A stretch of 64,000 nt of DNA from contig CP093831.1 in assembly GCA_033063855.1 (NCBI GenBank), positions 14,136,001 through 14,200,000 on the forward strand, given 5' to 3'. Source of the stretch: Smittia aterrima. Lineage: Eukaryota; Arthropoda; Insecta; Diptera; Chironomidae. A program made the translations under genes and the position numbers. The notes under the pieces are model-generated. The model had not been told where the DNA came from. It saw only the letters and a program-made list of their open reading frames with translations, and made no database searches. Positions within the stretch are counted from its first letter, which is position 1. Every line of letters begins with the position of its first letter. Below, in pieces: positions 1-12,242 of this stretch.

Positions 1-170
1 TTATAAATCTTCTGTAACTATTTCTCTCTCGATATAAAATTTTCTAAAATAAACCTCCGCGCGTTAATACTAAAAGCTTCACTAATTTATTTACAAGAAG
101 AAACTCTTGGCTTTCCTCCGCGCATTTTCACACATTTTCTTCTTTGCCTTACATTTCTCATAACAAATCT

Positions 171-3100
171 TCAGTTTAATTTCGAGTCGACTTCACATTT
201 AAAGTGCAGCGCACTGTTGAGATGTTGCATGGTGGTTTGATTAAGTTGCTTCTGAATGTGATTTATTGCGTTTGGGTTGGGCGAGTTCTGAGGAGAGTTG
301 AGTGCTTCCGTTGAGCTAATACTTTGGACGATGAGACTTAAGCAATCGAGACTTGAGCTGTTGAGAGTTGAATTGAATCCTGAAAACAAATAAAAGAGTT
401 TAGATTTATATTTTGTTTATTTTATTTCAGATGCTCACCGATGATTGGCGTTAATCCTTCGCTGTCTTTTTGAAGATGATGAAGGCGCTCCTTGAGATAA
501 TTTCCCGAATAACAATTCTGCGAGTGGAAAAAGAAAACATTTTCGTTTTAATTGCAATGGAAAGCGATTAATTGTCATCATAAAGAAATTATTCTCCTCA
601 TAAATCTCAACATTAAACTCTTTGAAGTGCTCGCGAGACGATAATTAAACGATACACTTAGAAGCAAATGAGTGTGATGACATGAGTGACACCATCAAAA
701 ACAGACAACAAATGGAATTTAAAATGTTTCTCGACGGTTCCATGAAAACATCTGACAAGGGCGACGTTCCCTCACGTCACGTTGTGACTCACAGCGCCAG
801 ACGAGCTTAGACAATTTTTTATTTCGCGAATAGACGAGTCGTAGCTTCGAGTTCGCTTCCACTTAAAAGAATTTGCTTGCAATTAGCGCGTTTCAAGTGA
901 CTCCTTATGAATTTAATTAAAAATAATTAACTTTAATATTTTCGACTCTCTTGTCTCGATCAAAGGGAAATATTTCTTTCCTGAGTTTTTGGAGCGCACG
1001 GTTTCTTCTTTTTTCCTTTGAACAGACTCAAGTGACTTGCCGAGGAAGAGAGAAACAGATCAGTTTAGCGGCTATAAAAGCAGTGTCGTTTAATGCAGTC
1101 ATAAATGTCATGTTTCTTACGATTTTATATTTTTCAAAAACGAAAATTATTCAGTTCAACTTCGAGGAGAGAATCTCGAGACGAACTCAGTAATCCCTTT
1201 TGAAATAAATTAAATCAAATCGTCGTGAATTTTGTAAAAGTTATTTCGCGCGTGTTGGAATGTGAGTTATCAAATGGAAATATAAAACGACAAATTGATA
1301 GCCGTAATAAAAGGTGAAAGTAAGAAGATCGCGAGTTGATGAAAGTTTCTTTCGACGAAAATGAAAATCATTCGACAATTTCAATAAATTTTCTGTGAGT
1401 TATCTGTTTCTGAATCTTGTGGTCTTTGCCTGCGCGTCACTCGACCAATTAAAACGATCGTAAAGTGAAACCGAATTTCCTCCCTCATCTTGTTTATATA
1501 CAAACTGACGAACGACCGACTAATAACAATAAGTTTGTTGATTCCTTCTTTCAATAATAAACTGAGAGCAATAAATTTTCTTCAAAGCTAAAGCTCCAAT
1601 GTCTGACGAAATGAACGACTCGATTCCCGTTTAACGATGTCTCGAAAGATTACGTTCAAGATACTTAATCAAAAGTCGAAAGATTTCTCAAAGCAAAATA
1701 TTTTTGTCGCAATAAATTCCCAACCAAATTATATCAAATCTCAGACGATTGTCGAGACAGTTTCTAAGACAAAAAGTGCATAAAGAAGATGATTGCGGAT
1801 GGCGAAACATCTGCTCGGCAGTCGCAAGGAAATGAACAAAAGTCGAGAAAATATTTTGATTCTTTATCAAATCTCGTTACTTAATCTTCTCGTGACCTTC
1901 AGCTCTAATCTGTCCACGAGTTTTCAAAAGCTTTTCTTTCTTTTTCATCACGTAATCCATCACGATCGGATTGGAAAGTTTAAACGGTCGACAACGACGA
2001 AAATATTTTATTATCGCGTTAATAAATCACGACAGCAAGAAACATTGAAAAGTTAGAGAATCGTCATGGTGGGCCATCGCGGGCGTCGCGATGAAAATTC
2101 AGGGCAGAAATCTTCACTCATTTGTAAAGTGACACCTTGTAACTGAAGACAGTTCTCTTCGACGCAACTTGACATGTTCATGATACTTTTTCCTACAATT
2201 TCACTCAGAGACTCAACTGCAAGCTTCATGTTCAACGAAAATAAGTTGTCATAAATTTGTCATTCGGTTTATTAAACTCAGAAGTTAATTTGTTTTAAAA
2301 CTTGACGACTTCATTCGAAAAGACGAATATTTTTCTCTCGCTCGCTCGTAAACTGATATGTTTTCTAAATCGGTTCGTAATTGATGGCGGTCTTTAGCCG
2401 AATGCCTTCTTTAATGACTCGGGAGAAATTTATTCAATTCGCACGTTTTTTTGAGTCGAAATTTTCTTCACTGGATTCAACAGTGAAAATTTATGACTCA
2501 GCGATGAATATTTCAAGCTTAACAAGCTCGAAGGGGAGCAATCCGAAGAAACAATGTTGCTCTCGAGTGCTCTGATGATTGCAGACTATTTGACATTTTA
2601 AGAAAGATTCATTTAACTCCCAAAACACCAATCCTTGTGATCTCCAGAGCATTTTCATTTCAAATGAATTTTCCATGTTTGAAAATGTCATCATGAATTT
2701 CCTTCAACTAGCATTAGCGTCTTACAATGTATCAACTCTACACAAGTTTATAATTCGACGCAACGAAGCGATGTTACGATATTTTGTATTTTTTTGAATC
2801 AATTTATCACCTCAGCGAGTTTCCTCGCGACGAAAATTCTCCTCGAGCGCTTAAGATTTTTGTTTTGACATGAACATATTGTTGATTTTTATTTCTGTTC
2901 CGCTCGTCGAAGACTTTTAAGTGACGTTAAAATATCGAAAGGAAAATATCAAACGTGGAAAGTTTTACTTAATATAACCGCGATTGAAAAATGATCGCAC
3001 GGGATTTGAGATGCAAGATTACTTTGAGATTATCTGGTCATCCCAATCATAAGAGTTGGTAGAAGTTTCCTATGATTTACAGCCGGATTAATCATTAAGT

Positions 3101-3879
3101 CAAATCAAATGTAATCATCCGAATATTTTGTTTCATAACTCAGCTCTGTGTCGACATAAATCAACGAGGACAGTTTTAGAACTTACCATGTAGTCTTGAG
3201 CGGTAGGTCTCATGTTTGAACCATCAAAACAGTCTGGACTTTGTCGAATGGGTGGCGTGTCCTGTCGAGAAGAAATTCATTTTTCAATAATCTGGAAGAT
3301 CTCACAAGTCTTTCTCGCACTACCTGCAGTAAATCTTCAAGACTTTCAATGTATTCGATCGCGTTCCTGAGAATTTCCACTTTTGGTAAACGCTGATTTG
3401 GATTTGTACTCGTTCTTCGCTTCAGTAACTCAAAAGCTTCGTTTACCTTCAAAGGAATAATTTTCTTAAGAATTGAATTGAATTTTCCCGACGGAAAATT
3501 TCTTTTTCACCTTTCTCAGTCTTCTCCTTTCCCTTAGTGTCGCGGCTTTTCTTCGATCAACTGTTACGTTCTTTCTTTTACAAGCTTTGCAAGCCCACGT
3601 GAGACACGGACGATTATTTCCAGCCATGCAACGCGGCGCCAAAATGTGTTCCTCTGTCGATGCCGCTGAACTCATGCTACAGCTGTCGTCGATCAAATCA
3701 ATTTGATGTGACATCAAGCCACTCATCTTACTCTCAAGTATATTCGTGAAACTATCACCGTAAACATTTTGATTTAAAGCACTCGAATCCATTTCGTAAT
3801 TTGGTTTCCTTCTTTTATCACTGTGAATTTGATTATTTGTTTGCTCTCTGCAGTCCATTCTCTGATTAAACTTTGTCAT
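171..3879 (-). CDS. nau: Myogenic bHLH transcription factor, nautilus (MyoD family)
   Basis: This is the single insect member of the MyoD/myogenin family, a nuclear bHLH activator that binds E-boxes with a Daughterless-type partner in muscle founder cells. I join five exons: 3511..3879, 3324..3446, 3187..3261, 439..517 and 171..379, giving 284 residues with matching phases. A cysteine-rich segment (CLTWACKACKRK, about residues 93-104) precedes the basic region RRKAATLRERRRLRK. The helix-loop-helix follows, with VNEAFELLKRRTS and NPNQRLPKVEILRNAIEYIE. The last exon holds the family's C-terminal helix III, SSSLDCLSLIVQSI. The splice falls between the basic region and helix 1. Exons 3 and 4 are separated by about 2.67 kb, far longer than the other introns (62-64 bases), and I see no further exon there. 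The segment DYMNCYSGNYLKERL before helix III supports the direct join. The start is the first Met of the open frame. Confidence 0.93.
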
Positions 3880-6800
3880 TTTCCACTCAAACTACGACTG
3901 AACAAACAACAAATAAAGATTTTCCACGAGACGCGTTTCAGCTACCGACAACGACAACTTAATGAGACCGACTAAAGTGGAAAAATGTCTTTTCGCTTCA
4001 AAGACGTGTACAATATTTTTAAGATTTTTTTTGTGAGGATCAGTGAGAACATGTGTGACAATTTTCAAGAAGATCGTCTTCGAACATTTTCTCTCATTTG
4101 GCTGAGCTGGGAAATCTTTTCGGTGAGAGTTTGACGAGAATTGTCATATGAGATTATCAGACTTAGCGTCAAGATTGAGTCACTCAGGAAATGATCAGAA
4201 AAATCTTTGATCGTTTGAGTCATTCAACGAGCCATGAAGATTGCAGACTCATCGCAACATAAAATCATGATCCAGTGGGAGGAGCTTCGTCATTTATGCT
4301 CAACAGAAAATTCTCTTGAACACAAAAAATTCCTCTCGAGAAAATCGAGCAGAAAATCTTTTCGTTCTCATCGCGAAACATTCGCTTAAAGAAACTAAAT
4401 CATGTGAAAATCCATCTTGACTTTTCTCTTTCTGCAGACACGGAAACGAGCTGCTTGTGTGGCGTGGCAGTTTATTTTTAAGCAGCATGAGATTAAGAGA
4501 TCCACTTCATATAATAAATTTGTGATTTTATGCACTTTACGATCATCATTTACCATCCAAGAAGAAGAAATTTTCATGTTCGAGAATGTCAAGATGAGAA
4601 ATATCTCGAGTGATGGATGACTTTACGGCATTCGCGTTTTCTGATCCTTTTCGTCGAAACCTCATTTGCACCTCCTTCAATTTGCAAACTATTAAAATTT
4701 AATTTTTCTTTAGATCGCCGAGCAGCCGCGCAGTAAAAGTCATTAAACATGCAAATCCCTTGCCAAGAATTATAATTGAAGACATGAAAGTCGCAAAGAA
4801 AAATTTAAATGCAATAAATGAAACTTAAAGCGAGCTAATTATGAGCGAGTCATCAATTCATTTAAAGAAGTGTTTTGGTTTACAATATCACGAAGAATTT
4901 TCCCGGATGAAGTGAAATCGACAGCAATTGAAATTAGATTTCTCATTTTTTAAAGATTTCGACTTTAAAGCAGAAAAATATTTTCTAATTTCAAAAAATC
5001 TCTCGAGCAATACAAAAATTAATTCAAGTGCGATTTATCGTCATTAAGTGAACTTCCTCCGCAGGAGATGCAAATAAAATGCATTTTAATGAGTTAAATT
5101 TCCATCAAAGCATAAAAATGTTTTCGCAAAAATGTTTCGCGATGGGAATTTCTGCGATCGTCTGAATCACAAACTCGGCAAGATCATCCACATGCGATCC
5201 AAATGTTTCTAGACAAACCCATCCCAACATTTTTGATGATCTCAATTTGTAAAAAATTGTAAATGAAGCAGAAAGAATCGTGACAAATATAAGTCAAGAC
5301 GGGGCTGATCTTTCTTGCTCTCATGACGCAACATTTCAGCGAGAGAAAAAAAGGTTTCGAGGAAGATAAATTGGGACCCGAGAATTCAAGAAATGTTAAG
5401 TTCATGCTCGAAATCTGAGGTCGCGTTAATCTTGCGCCGCAATTCTTTTACAATTGTAAGAAGAAGGATTTAGATTTACGATTGTCTTGTCTGAGATTTT
5501 AGAGACTGCGAATTATTTCTGTTAGTTTAACGTCAACCTCTTAGATATCAATAATTAAGGATGTGACACGACCAAGACATTTTCTTCTCCAGATATCTCG
5601 ATAGGAAGCTGCTACTTAAGCCATCTTCAAACATGATATTAATGGAATAAATGTGTTGAAAAAATGTTTGTCAATATTTTGTTTTAACCGCATCTAAATT
5701 TCAACGAACGCCTCGGCAATCTTCTCGTCGGTTCCTTTCATATTTCATCTTTTTCTCCCACTCATGTTTTCTTTAGGATCATTTAGCAGATGATTTATAA
5801 AACGTTCGACATGTCGTTCAGCATTTGTTTCAGATGGCAGAGAGAGTTATGCGTGAATTCGAACGCTACAAAGTGAAAGAAAACATTAATTATCGTAATC
5901 TAGACAATTATAACTCAAACAATTCACAAAAATAGTTTTGTTGTGTCAAATTCAATTCCATTCGTAAATATTTAAAATCCATTAATATTTCCATGTCGTC
6001 TGCTCATCCAACAGATTGGAAATTAGTCGTAACATTTACAACGCCCGAACTATCTCAATCGTGTCTCCGTGCTCTCTTCTTAACAGAATTTACGGTTATT
6101 TTTATGCTTCTTGTTCATACATTTTAGGGTGATTTGCTTTGAGAGGAATGTTGCTCTGTAACATAAAAATCTTATTTTTAGCAACTTTATTGCTCAATTA
6201 AATTTTTATGCAGAGAATTGTCAAAGTTCCGTGAGATTTTATTGCTGAAGGAAGTTCAAAGTTGCTATAAATATTAGATTGAGTGATGTTCATTTGAGGG
6301 ATGCCTTGCAGTCAACGAGCCGCAGATCGATTTTAATTTATTTTTTGTCGTCGAGTCTTTTTTAAAGAAGCAAATCGTAAGGATTGTGATGAGCTAACTC
6401 GAAAACATTTTACTTTTTGATGATAACAAATATTGAGAAATCCTTAATAGTTTTCAAAGAGTTTCAATGATAACGATTCTTTCTCATTTATTTTATGTTC
6501 ACGAATGCAGACAAAAGGATTAAATACAGAATTCATGGAAATCAGTGATTTCAAATAACAAATCATGGAAAAGTTATCGAAACTTTAAAGACGGTAAGTT
6601 CAAACTACCAATGTCGATCATTTTCGGCGAGGACTCCATAAGTATTTTCATGTTCTAATGAAAAAATGTAATTTCTGAAAATGATTTGATAGGACTTATT
6701 AGTCATATGAATTCACCTCACAAATAAATCCGCCCTTGTATAGAACGTACACACGATCTGCCTAATTTTAGTAATATGATTTGTTTCCGAAAATGAAAGC

Positions 6801-7507
6801 ACAGTGATCAACATCGTCGAAGAAAATGACTCATAGGAATATTTTGATGACTCAAATCTTTGCAGAAAAGTTATACTTTCTTAACTAAAATCTTAAAAGG
6901 GCAGCAACTTGAATTAAAGCCTTTAAATAAATGAGTCGCGTTTTAAGTTTCTTTGATTTTAGATTATTTTGAATTTCCCGCTCAAAGCGCATAAAAATAT
7001 ATTTGAGTGCCCTGATCGAGGGTCAAAACGACATCTCAGAAAGACAAGCGTTAGAAAAAAAATTTAAATTTCCTTGTTCATCTTAACTAGAGGCTCCTGA
7101 CATCTCCAGACTCTATTAAATCAATATAAAAAGGTAATCGATCGTGAAAACATAAAAGTAAGAGTTCCATTCGTGATTTCCCGAGTTTATTTTTAATTTT
7201 TTGAAATTTCGTATCGTTGAATTGATTCAGCCGCGTCCACACTTCTTCGCGGTTGTCAATTTTTCATGTGTTTGGAATAGTTTCTTTGCTATTTCTTAGC
7301 CATACTTGAAGCAAAACCGTTTGCGTACACTTTTACAAGTTCTTGTTTGTTCTCGGCAGTGTTTTAAAGAAATAAAATCGATTACTGGTTTATGCCAAGA
7401 AATTTTGAATTCAAATTTAAAATTCTCGTAACGCTAATCGACCTCATCCTTTTTCAAGAACAGGACAAGTTGTTAAGGCACGTTTGAAAGCATTGCAGAC
7501 TTTTATC
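3880..7507. other. Upstream intergenic region of nau, no gene seen
   Basis: There are 3.6 kb between the nau start codon and the mip120 start codon. I find no open frame with family features, no RNA gene and no repeat. Short frames at 4300-4620 and 5184-5405 lack splice logic and recognisable motifs. The DNA is AT-rich and holds three 10-mers matching the MEF2 consensus YTAWWWWTAR (4472, 6172, 7187). It probably contains nau regulatory DNA, but that is inference. Confidence 0.5.
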
Positions 7508-9134
7508 ATGTCATCAACGCAAAGAGTCGGTGAGTAAATCTGAAAATCGAAATTTCAACATTGTAAACAATAAAAATCATTTTTCTTCAAGTGACTAAGA
7601 ACAAGGATGGACAATACGTTGTTATCAACTCGGATGGCCGTTCAATTCCATTGAAGGTGACAAATGTACAAAAGGAAACGCCAGAGCCAAAGAAATATGT
7701 CGTTAAAAGTGAGTTTGCTTTTTCCAATACGTTTCTTGTTAGATCTCAACGAATATTTTTTAGCTGGTTCAGGGCAAATGATTTTAACTTCGTCCGGAGT
7801 AAAATCGGAAAAGCCGTCGACTTCATCGGATATTGTCATTCAAAAAGCTTCATCATCCAATGTCATCAAGATTATGTCGCCGACATCATCCAGCCCTGGC
7901 AAGAATGTTCAAGTCGTTCGGGTACTCAACTCGAGTACGTCTCCGTCAACATCACAAAAAGTTATTCAAGTTCAACGTACTTCCTCAGCTCCACGTATTT
8001 TGAATCAATCGCTTGGTCGACAAGAGTTCGTTAAAGAGGAAACCCAGTCTAATGAGCCATTATCTGTTGTGCGAAAACAAACTGTGACTAGCGATGATGG
8101 AGAAGAAGCATCTCCACCTTCCAAGAAAACCAAATACATTACATTGACAACATCGCAGATCAACCAAATCGAGGGTGCAACAATCATGGGAGGAGGGAAG
8201 TCAAAAAGAATTGTCATGCTGCCAGCAAACTATCGAGAGCAATTGGAAAAGATCTCAACTAAACCAACACAGACAGCTAGCGGGCAAACTACTTTCAAAA
8301 TCGTTCAGGAAGTAAAAAAACCCATATTGCCTGGAAGTAGTGAGTCGTTCTCAAAACTGGCAAGTGGAAAGAAGTCGAAACGTCCATGCAACTGTACGAA
8401 GTCTCAGTGCTTGAAATTTTATTGCGATTGCTTTGCTGCTGGTGAATATTGTTCTGGATGCAACTGCAAGGATTGCCTCAATGACCACGATAGCGAAGAT
8501 CGTGAGAGAGCAGTCAAGATGTGCTTGGAACGTAATCCGATGGCTTTCAAGTGAGTTTTTCAAATAATATAAAACTTTCTGTGTCTAACCTTGAGTTTAA
8601 TTATCATTAAAAGGTCAAAAGAGGCAACAGAGGAACAACAGCGTTTGCATCAACGTGGATGCAACTGCAAGCGATCGGGATGTTTGAAGAACTATTGCGA
8701 ATGCTATGAAGCAAAGATTTCTTGTTCAGCTAACTGTCGCTGCTTGGGTAAGTTTAGTAAACTCAAAATATTTCTTCAAAGTTTCTAAACTGTTTCATTT
8801 AGGCTGCAAAAATGTTGATGATGTTGACGAAAAGATGGAAATGGAGTTGCAATACTTGAAACAATGTGGAAAGCGTGGACAATTTAACGAAGAAATTTAT
8901 GAAAAGAACTTGGCAGCGCTCAAGAAAGTTACAGACTTGAATGAACTCGTTAAGAAACCATACAATTTTATGACTCAGGACGTCATCGAGGCAACGGTAC
9001 AATGTATGATTGCACAAGCCGAAGAATGTGAGAAGCTCGGAGTGACAAAAGTACAAGGCGAGAAAATGATTTTAGAGGAGTTCAGCCGATGTCTTCAAGA
9101 AATCATTGAATTCTCGGCTAAGAACATAGACTAA
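7508..9134 (+). CDS. mip120: CXC (CRC) domain DNA-binding protein, LIN54/Mip120
   Basis: LIN54/Mip120 is the DNA-binding subunit of the DREAM/MMB complex, which reads the CHR element of cell-cycle promoters. Exons 7508..7529, 7592..7708, 7764..8550, 8614..8747 and 8803..9134 give 463 residues. The two tesmin/CXC motifs are clear. The first starts at about residue 255 (CNCTKSQCLKFYCDCFAAG) and the second at about residue 325 (GCNCKRSGCLKNYCECYEA). They are separated by the family linker that includes RNPMAFK. The C-terminal part after the second motif is helical, as in LIN54. The protein is much shorter than Drosophila Mip120, mostly in the low-complexity N-terminal half. The other family member in flies is testis-specific Tombola; a single somatic orthologue is the simpler reading. 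Exon 1 is only 22 bases. Confidence 0.82.
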
Positions 9135-9198
9135 GCTTTTGGTGAAATAGCTATATGAACTTTAATGCTTTCCTTTAACTTTTCATTTCATATCGCGA

Positions 9199-9251
9199 TT
9201 TATTCAGATGTAAATTTAATTCAAAAAACATTAACGGAATAGAAAAATAAA
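9199..9251. terminator. Overlapping convergent poly(A) signals of mip120 and Pwp1
   Basis: The plus-strand signal AATAAA lies at 9246-9251, after mip120. The minus-strand signal (TTTATT on the plus strand) lies at 9199-9204, after the Pwp1 stop at 9262. Each signal sits beyond the other, so the two 3' UTRs should overlap by several tens of bases. Confidence 0.6.
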
Positions 9252-9261
9252 AGTCAAGATT

Positions 9262-10741
9262 TTAATCATCATCTGCTTCCATTGTTTCTTCCTGAGGTGC
9301 TGCTGAGGGTGGTTCGTTCGTGAATGCTTGTTTCACACTCTCGAAATCCAAAAGCTTGGCCACTGTGAAGTTCTTCTTTCTCTTGTCACCGCCTAGACCA
9401 ATAATCCAGTTATTCTCAGGTGCTGCTGCGAGGCAATGAATTCTTCCAAGTTTGTAATGATGGGAATGAACAGGTTTGCAAGCTGATGTGTCGAAATTCC
9501 AAATCTTCACGTAGTTATCAACTGAAGTTGATGTGAGCATGGTTGGTGCACTTGTATTAAAACTGAAATCAGTCACTTCCTTTTCGTGAGCGTCAATCAT
9601 CCAAAGTGGTTCGGTCGTTCTTGAATCAAAGTAATAAATCTTTCCTTCGTTAGTTCCAGCCACGAAATGATACTTTTCATTTGGATTCCATTTGATTTTT
9701 TCCACTTCGCCTTCGATGATCCATTGCTTGTAGTTGGATCCTTCATTATCACTTTGTCGACAATCAAAAAGCTTTATCGTGTTATCGGAACAACCTGTGA
9801 GAAGATATTCAGCTTCTGATGCGTTGAACTCAAGTGATTGAACTTTCTCGGCAAAATCTTTAAGAATCGTTGAAGGAGTTGCATTCTCTAAATCCCAAAG
9901 AATTACTGTTTGATCGACTGAAGCACTTGCCATGATGTGTTGATAGTTTGAATTCCACGCCAAATCAAGAACAGCTTTCTTGTGACCGACTCGTTTGATA
10001 TTCTTTTTCTTGTTAGCTTTTGATCCGAGTTCCATGATTGGTTCAAGTGGTTGATGAATGTCCAAATCATAAATGTGTATAATTGGCTCCATTCCTGCGA
10101 TTGCACAAAGATTTCCAGCAGTTTGACTTCCAGGATCGTAACTGAATGGTTCGACACAGAGAACATGGAAAGGCAGCATGAAATCGTGATGAACATAAAG
10201 TGAATTCTCTTCCTCGTTGTAAATGTAAACTTCAAGAGAAGAACAATCAGCCTCAACGCGTCCGACGAGAATTAAATTGTCAGTTGGTTTAATGATCTCG
10301 TCTTCAGCATCAGAGCCGTCCTCTTCATCAGCGATTCTGTCATCCTCAGTAACTTCAACAATATCTGACATCTTTAGTGCAGGCTCAGCTTGTTCATTGT
10401 CGTATGCATCGAAATTAAATTCATCAGCACCGGGAACGGGTTCAACTTCAACGGCATTATCATTCACTTTGTCATTTTCTTCCTCGCTTTCATTTTCCTC
10501 ATCATCATCAGCTTGTGCTGACGTTGATGGACCTCCGAATATTTCTTGAAACACTTTCGGGTTCAGATTCGGTTTGACTCCCTAAAAAAACTCATGTGAA
10601 TTTATGATTAAACAAAAGATAAAGTTTTTCACTTACATCGGCTATGCTTTTAGGTGCAGCGACTCCTTTCTTGACAAACTTCAGACATGGAACAAAATTA
10701 ATCTCAGGGAGCTGATCTTCTTGTTCGTCATTGACTTCCAT
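9262..10741 (-). CDS. Pwp1: Periodic tryptophan protein 1 (WD40), PWP1/No child left behind
   Basis: PWP1 is a nucleolar and chromatin-associated WD40 protein involved in rRNA synthesis and ribosome biogenesis; the Drosophila gene is nclb. Two exons, 10637..10741 and 9262..10581, give 474 residues. The short first exon encodes MEVNDEQEDQLPEINFVPC and the family segment CLKFVKKGVAAP. The acidic region with DDDEENESEEEND follows. WD repeats include LDLAWNSNYQHIMASASVD with QTVILWDLE, then NTIKLFDCR and NYVKIWNFD. The GHKKAVLDL segment just before the repeats is typical of the family. The C-terminus is acidic (EETMEADDD). The length is close to the family norm. The start codon was chosen because exon 1 joins in phase and restores the conserved N-terminus. 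Confidence 0.93.
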
Positions 10742-10846
10742 CACTAAAAACTTAAATTTGCGGAATTCTCAACAAAATGTGCTACTCGAGGGGAATAAAC
10801 TGAGTTAAAATTTCATTTGAATATTTCGGTTGACGATGAATAAATT

Positions 10847-12076
10847 TTATTTTATTTCGATGAGATCGTCCTCAATCGTCACCTCAAATCTCATTAATTT
10901 TCCATAACTTCTTAACAATCTTCTCCAGTAACATTCGACATCTTCCATTCTGAGATTCTTCCAAATCATGTCGAATCCTCTTTCTGCTATTTCCTCTGAA
11001 AGTTTGGGATGCTTCTTAAAGAAGTTGATGAGAGATTTGAGTTCTTCTGGTGAGCTGTTGCTGCTTACTGGAATGTAGTGAACCCAAGGCTTTAAAGCAT
11101 CATAGAAAAATTCTTGCCACTCATCACCAACATGAAACACTAAAGATCGACATAGAAACAAATGCTTAAAGCGAAAACTGGCAGCGACTCCTCGATAGTT
11201 GAACAAAAACTTGAACTTGCAATGATCTTCGAATGACACCTCTTCCGCGGGTTCAGCGTTCAGTGTATCGGATGGTGATTTCCACGCTTGATTTTTGGTG
11301 TATTGCGCATCAACCAGCTGTGGATTTGATCGTGAAAGAAGAATCAACGAGTCACGTTCGTCTGATGTGCGAGATCCTCTAAAAAATGCCTTCGACTTTT
11401 TTTTGTTCCAAGGAAACTTTTTGGAAGTTTTGTTGAGAGATTCTCTTAAGAGATCGAAACGACCGAGACCAGTAGGAAATAGTTTTATAGCAGGGCCGCC
11501 TTCCCAAAAGCCCCATGCTGGATACATAATGTCATTGTATTCTTTTGTCTTACTAAACGAAAGCAATGGCCCAACAATTCCAGCGATTTGTGGATAGTCT
11601 CGAACATTTATCACCAGTTCCATGTCAGGAAGTTTCACCTTTTTCAAAACGTTCTTTATGAAGTGCTCGATTCCAGAACATCGCGATGGGAAGTTGCAGT
11701 CTTTTTGTCGATAAATCTTATTAGAAACTATTTTATAGAGCGTTCCTCGATTCTTTATCGAATCAATCATCTGACGCGTAATTCCTTTGCTGAATGGTTT
11801 TAAATCATTTTTAAGGACGTTGATGTGGCACGAGCAGTTTTCAGTCTTACAGGGTGTGTAGGCTTCCAGAGATTCTTGAATAATTCGTGAGTAATAGTTG
11901 ACATCTAAAAAATCAAGAACAATTAACTTTTTGTTTAAAGCCGCAAAAATTATTTGTTTACCTTTGTCATAATTTGAAAGATCATCCGAACATTCTCCAT
12001 CTTTCTCACAGTGCTGAGATCTTGTTTGAATGAACAAACTTGCAAGACAAGCGAAGACTATGAGATTTCTTTTCAT
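10847..12076 (-). CDS. rumi: Protein O-glucosyltransferase, Rumi (POGLUT1, CAP10 family)
   Basis: Rumi adds O-glucose to EGF repeats of Notch and other proteins in the ER. Two exons, 11962..12076 and 10847..11904, give 390 residues; the 57-base intron interrupts SNYDK and DVNYYSRI. The N-terminus MKRNLIVFACLASLFIQTRS is a signal peptide. The CAP10/GT90 domain follows with CHINVLKNDLKPFSKGITR, FPWNKKKSKAFFRGSRTSDE and KFKFLFNYRGVAASFRFKH, family landmarks of the donor-binding region. The cysteine pattern near the N-terminus matches POGLUT1. The C-terminus ends DDLIEIK, without the KDEL-type retention signal known for Drosophila Rumi. The stop codon lies inside an AATAAA, so the 3' UTR is probably very short. 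The gene is head to head with transketolase, 166 bp apart. Confidence 0.88.
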   Translation of the reverse strand: MKRNLIVFACLASLFIQTRSQHCEKDGECSDDLSNYDKGKQIIFAALNKKLIVLDFLDVNYYSRIIQESLEAYTPCKTENCSCHINVLKNDLKPFSKGITRQMIDSIKNRGTLYKIVSNKIYRQKDCNFPSRCSGIEHFIKNVLKKVKLPDMELVINVRDYPQIAGIVGPLLSFSKTKEYNDIMYPAWGFWEGGPAIKLFPTGLGRFDLLRESLNKTSKKFPWNKKKSKAFFRGSRTSDERDSLILLSRSNPQLVDAQYTKNQAWKSPSDTLNAEPAEEVSFEDHCKFKFLFNYRGVAASFRFKHLFLCRSLVFHVGDEWQEFFYDALKPWVHYIPVSSNSSPEELKSLINFFKKHPKLSEEIAERGFDMIWKNLRMEDVECYWRRLLRSYGKLMRFEVTIEDDLIEIK

Positions 12077-12242
12077 TTATGATTTTATTTGAAAATTATT
12101 CAACAAGTAAACTTGTCGCGATGAAATCGACGAACTCGCGATGAATTGAGTCGACAAACCGATTGCGTGCCGGCAAAATTTAATCATTCTTCATCAATCT
12201 CTCGTCAAGTTCAGTTGTGTTTTCGGGAATAAAACGTGAAAA

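Noticed and set aside
951..1193. 80-residue plus-strand frame in the nau intron
   Set aside because: No family motif, no splice sites, composition like surrounding AT-rich DNA.
2053..2235. 60-residue minus-strand frame inside the big nau intron
   Set aside because: It has no similarity to MyoD-family sequence, and exons 3 and 4 join directly in phase to give conserved sequence without it.
4300..5405. Several short frames upstream of nau
   Set aside because: They overlap one another on both strands, lack motifs and show no plausible exon borders.
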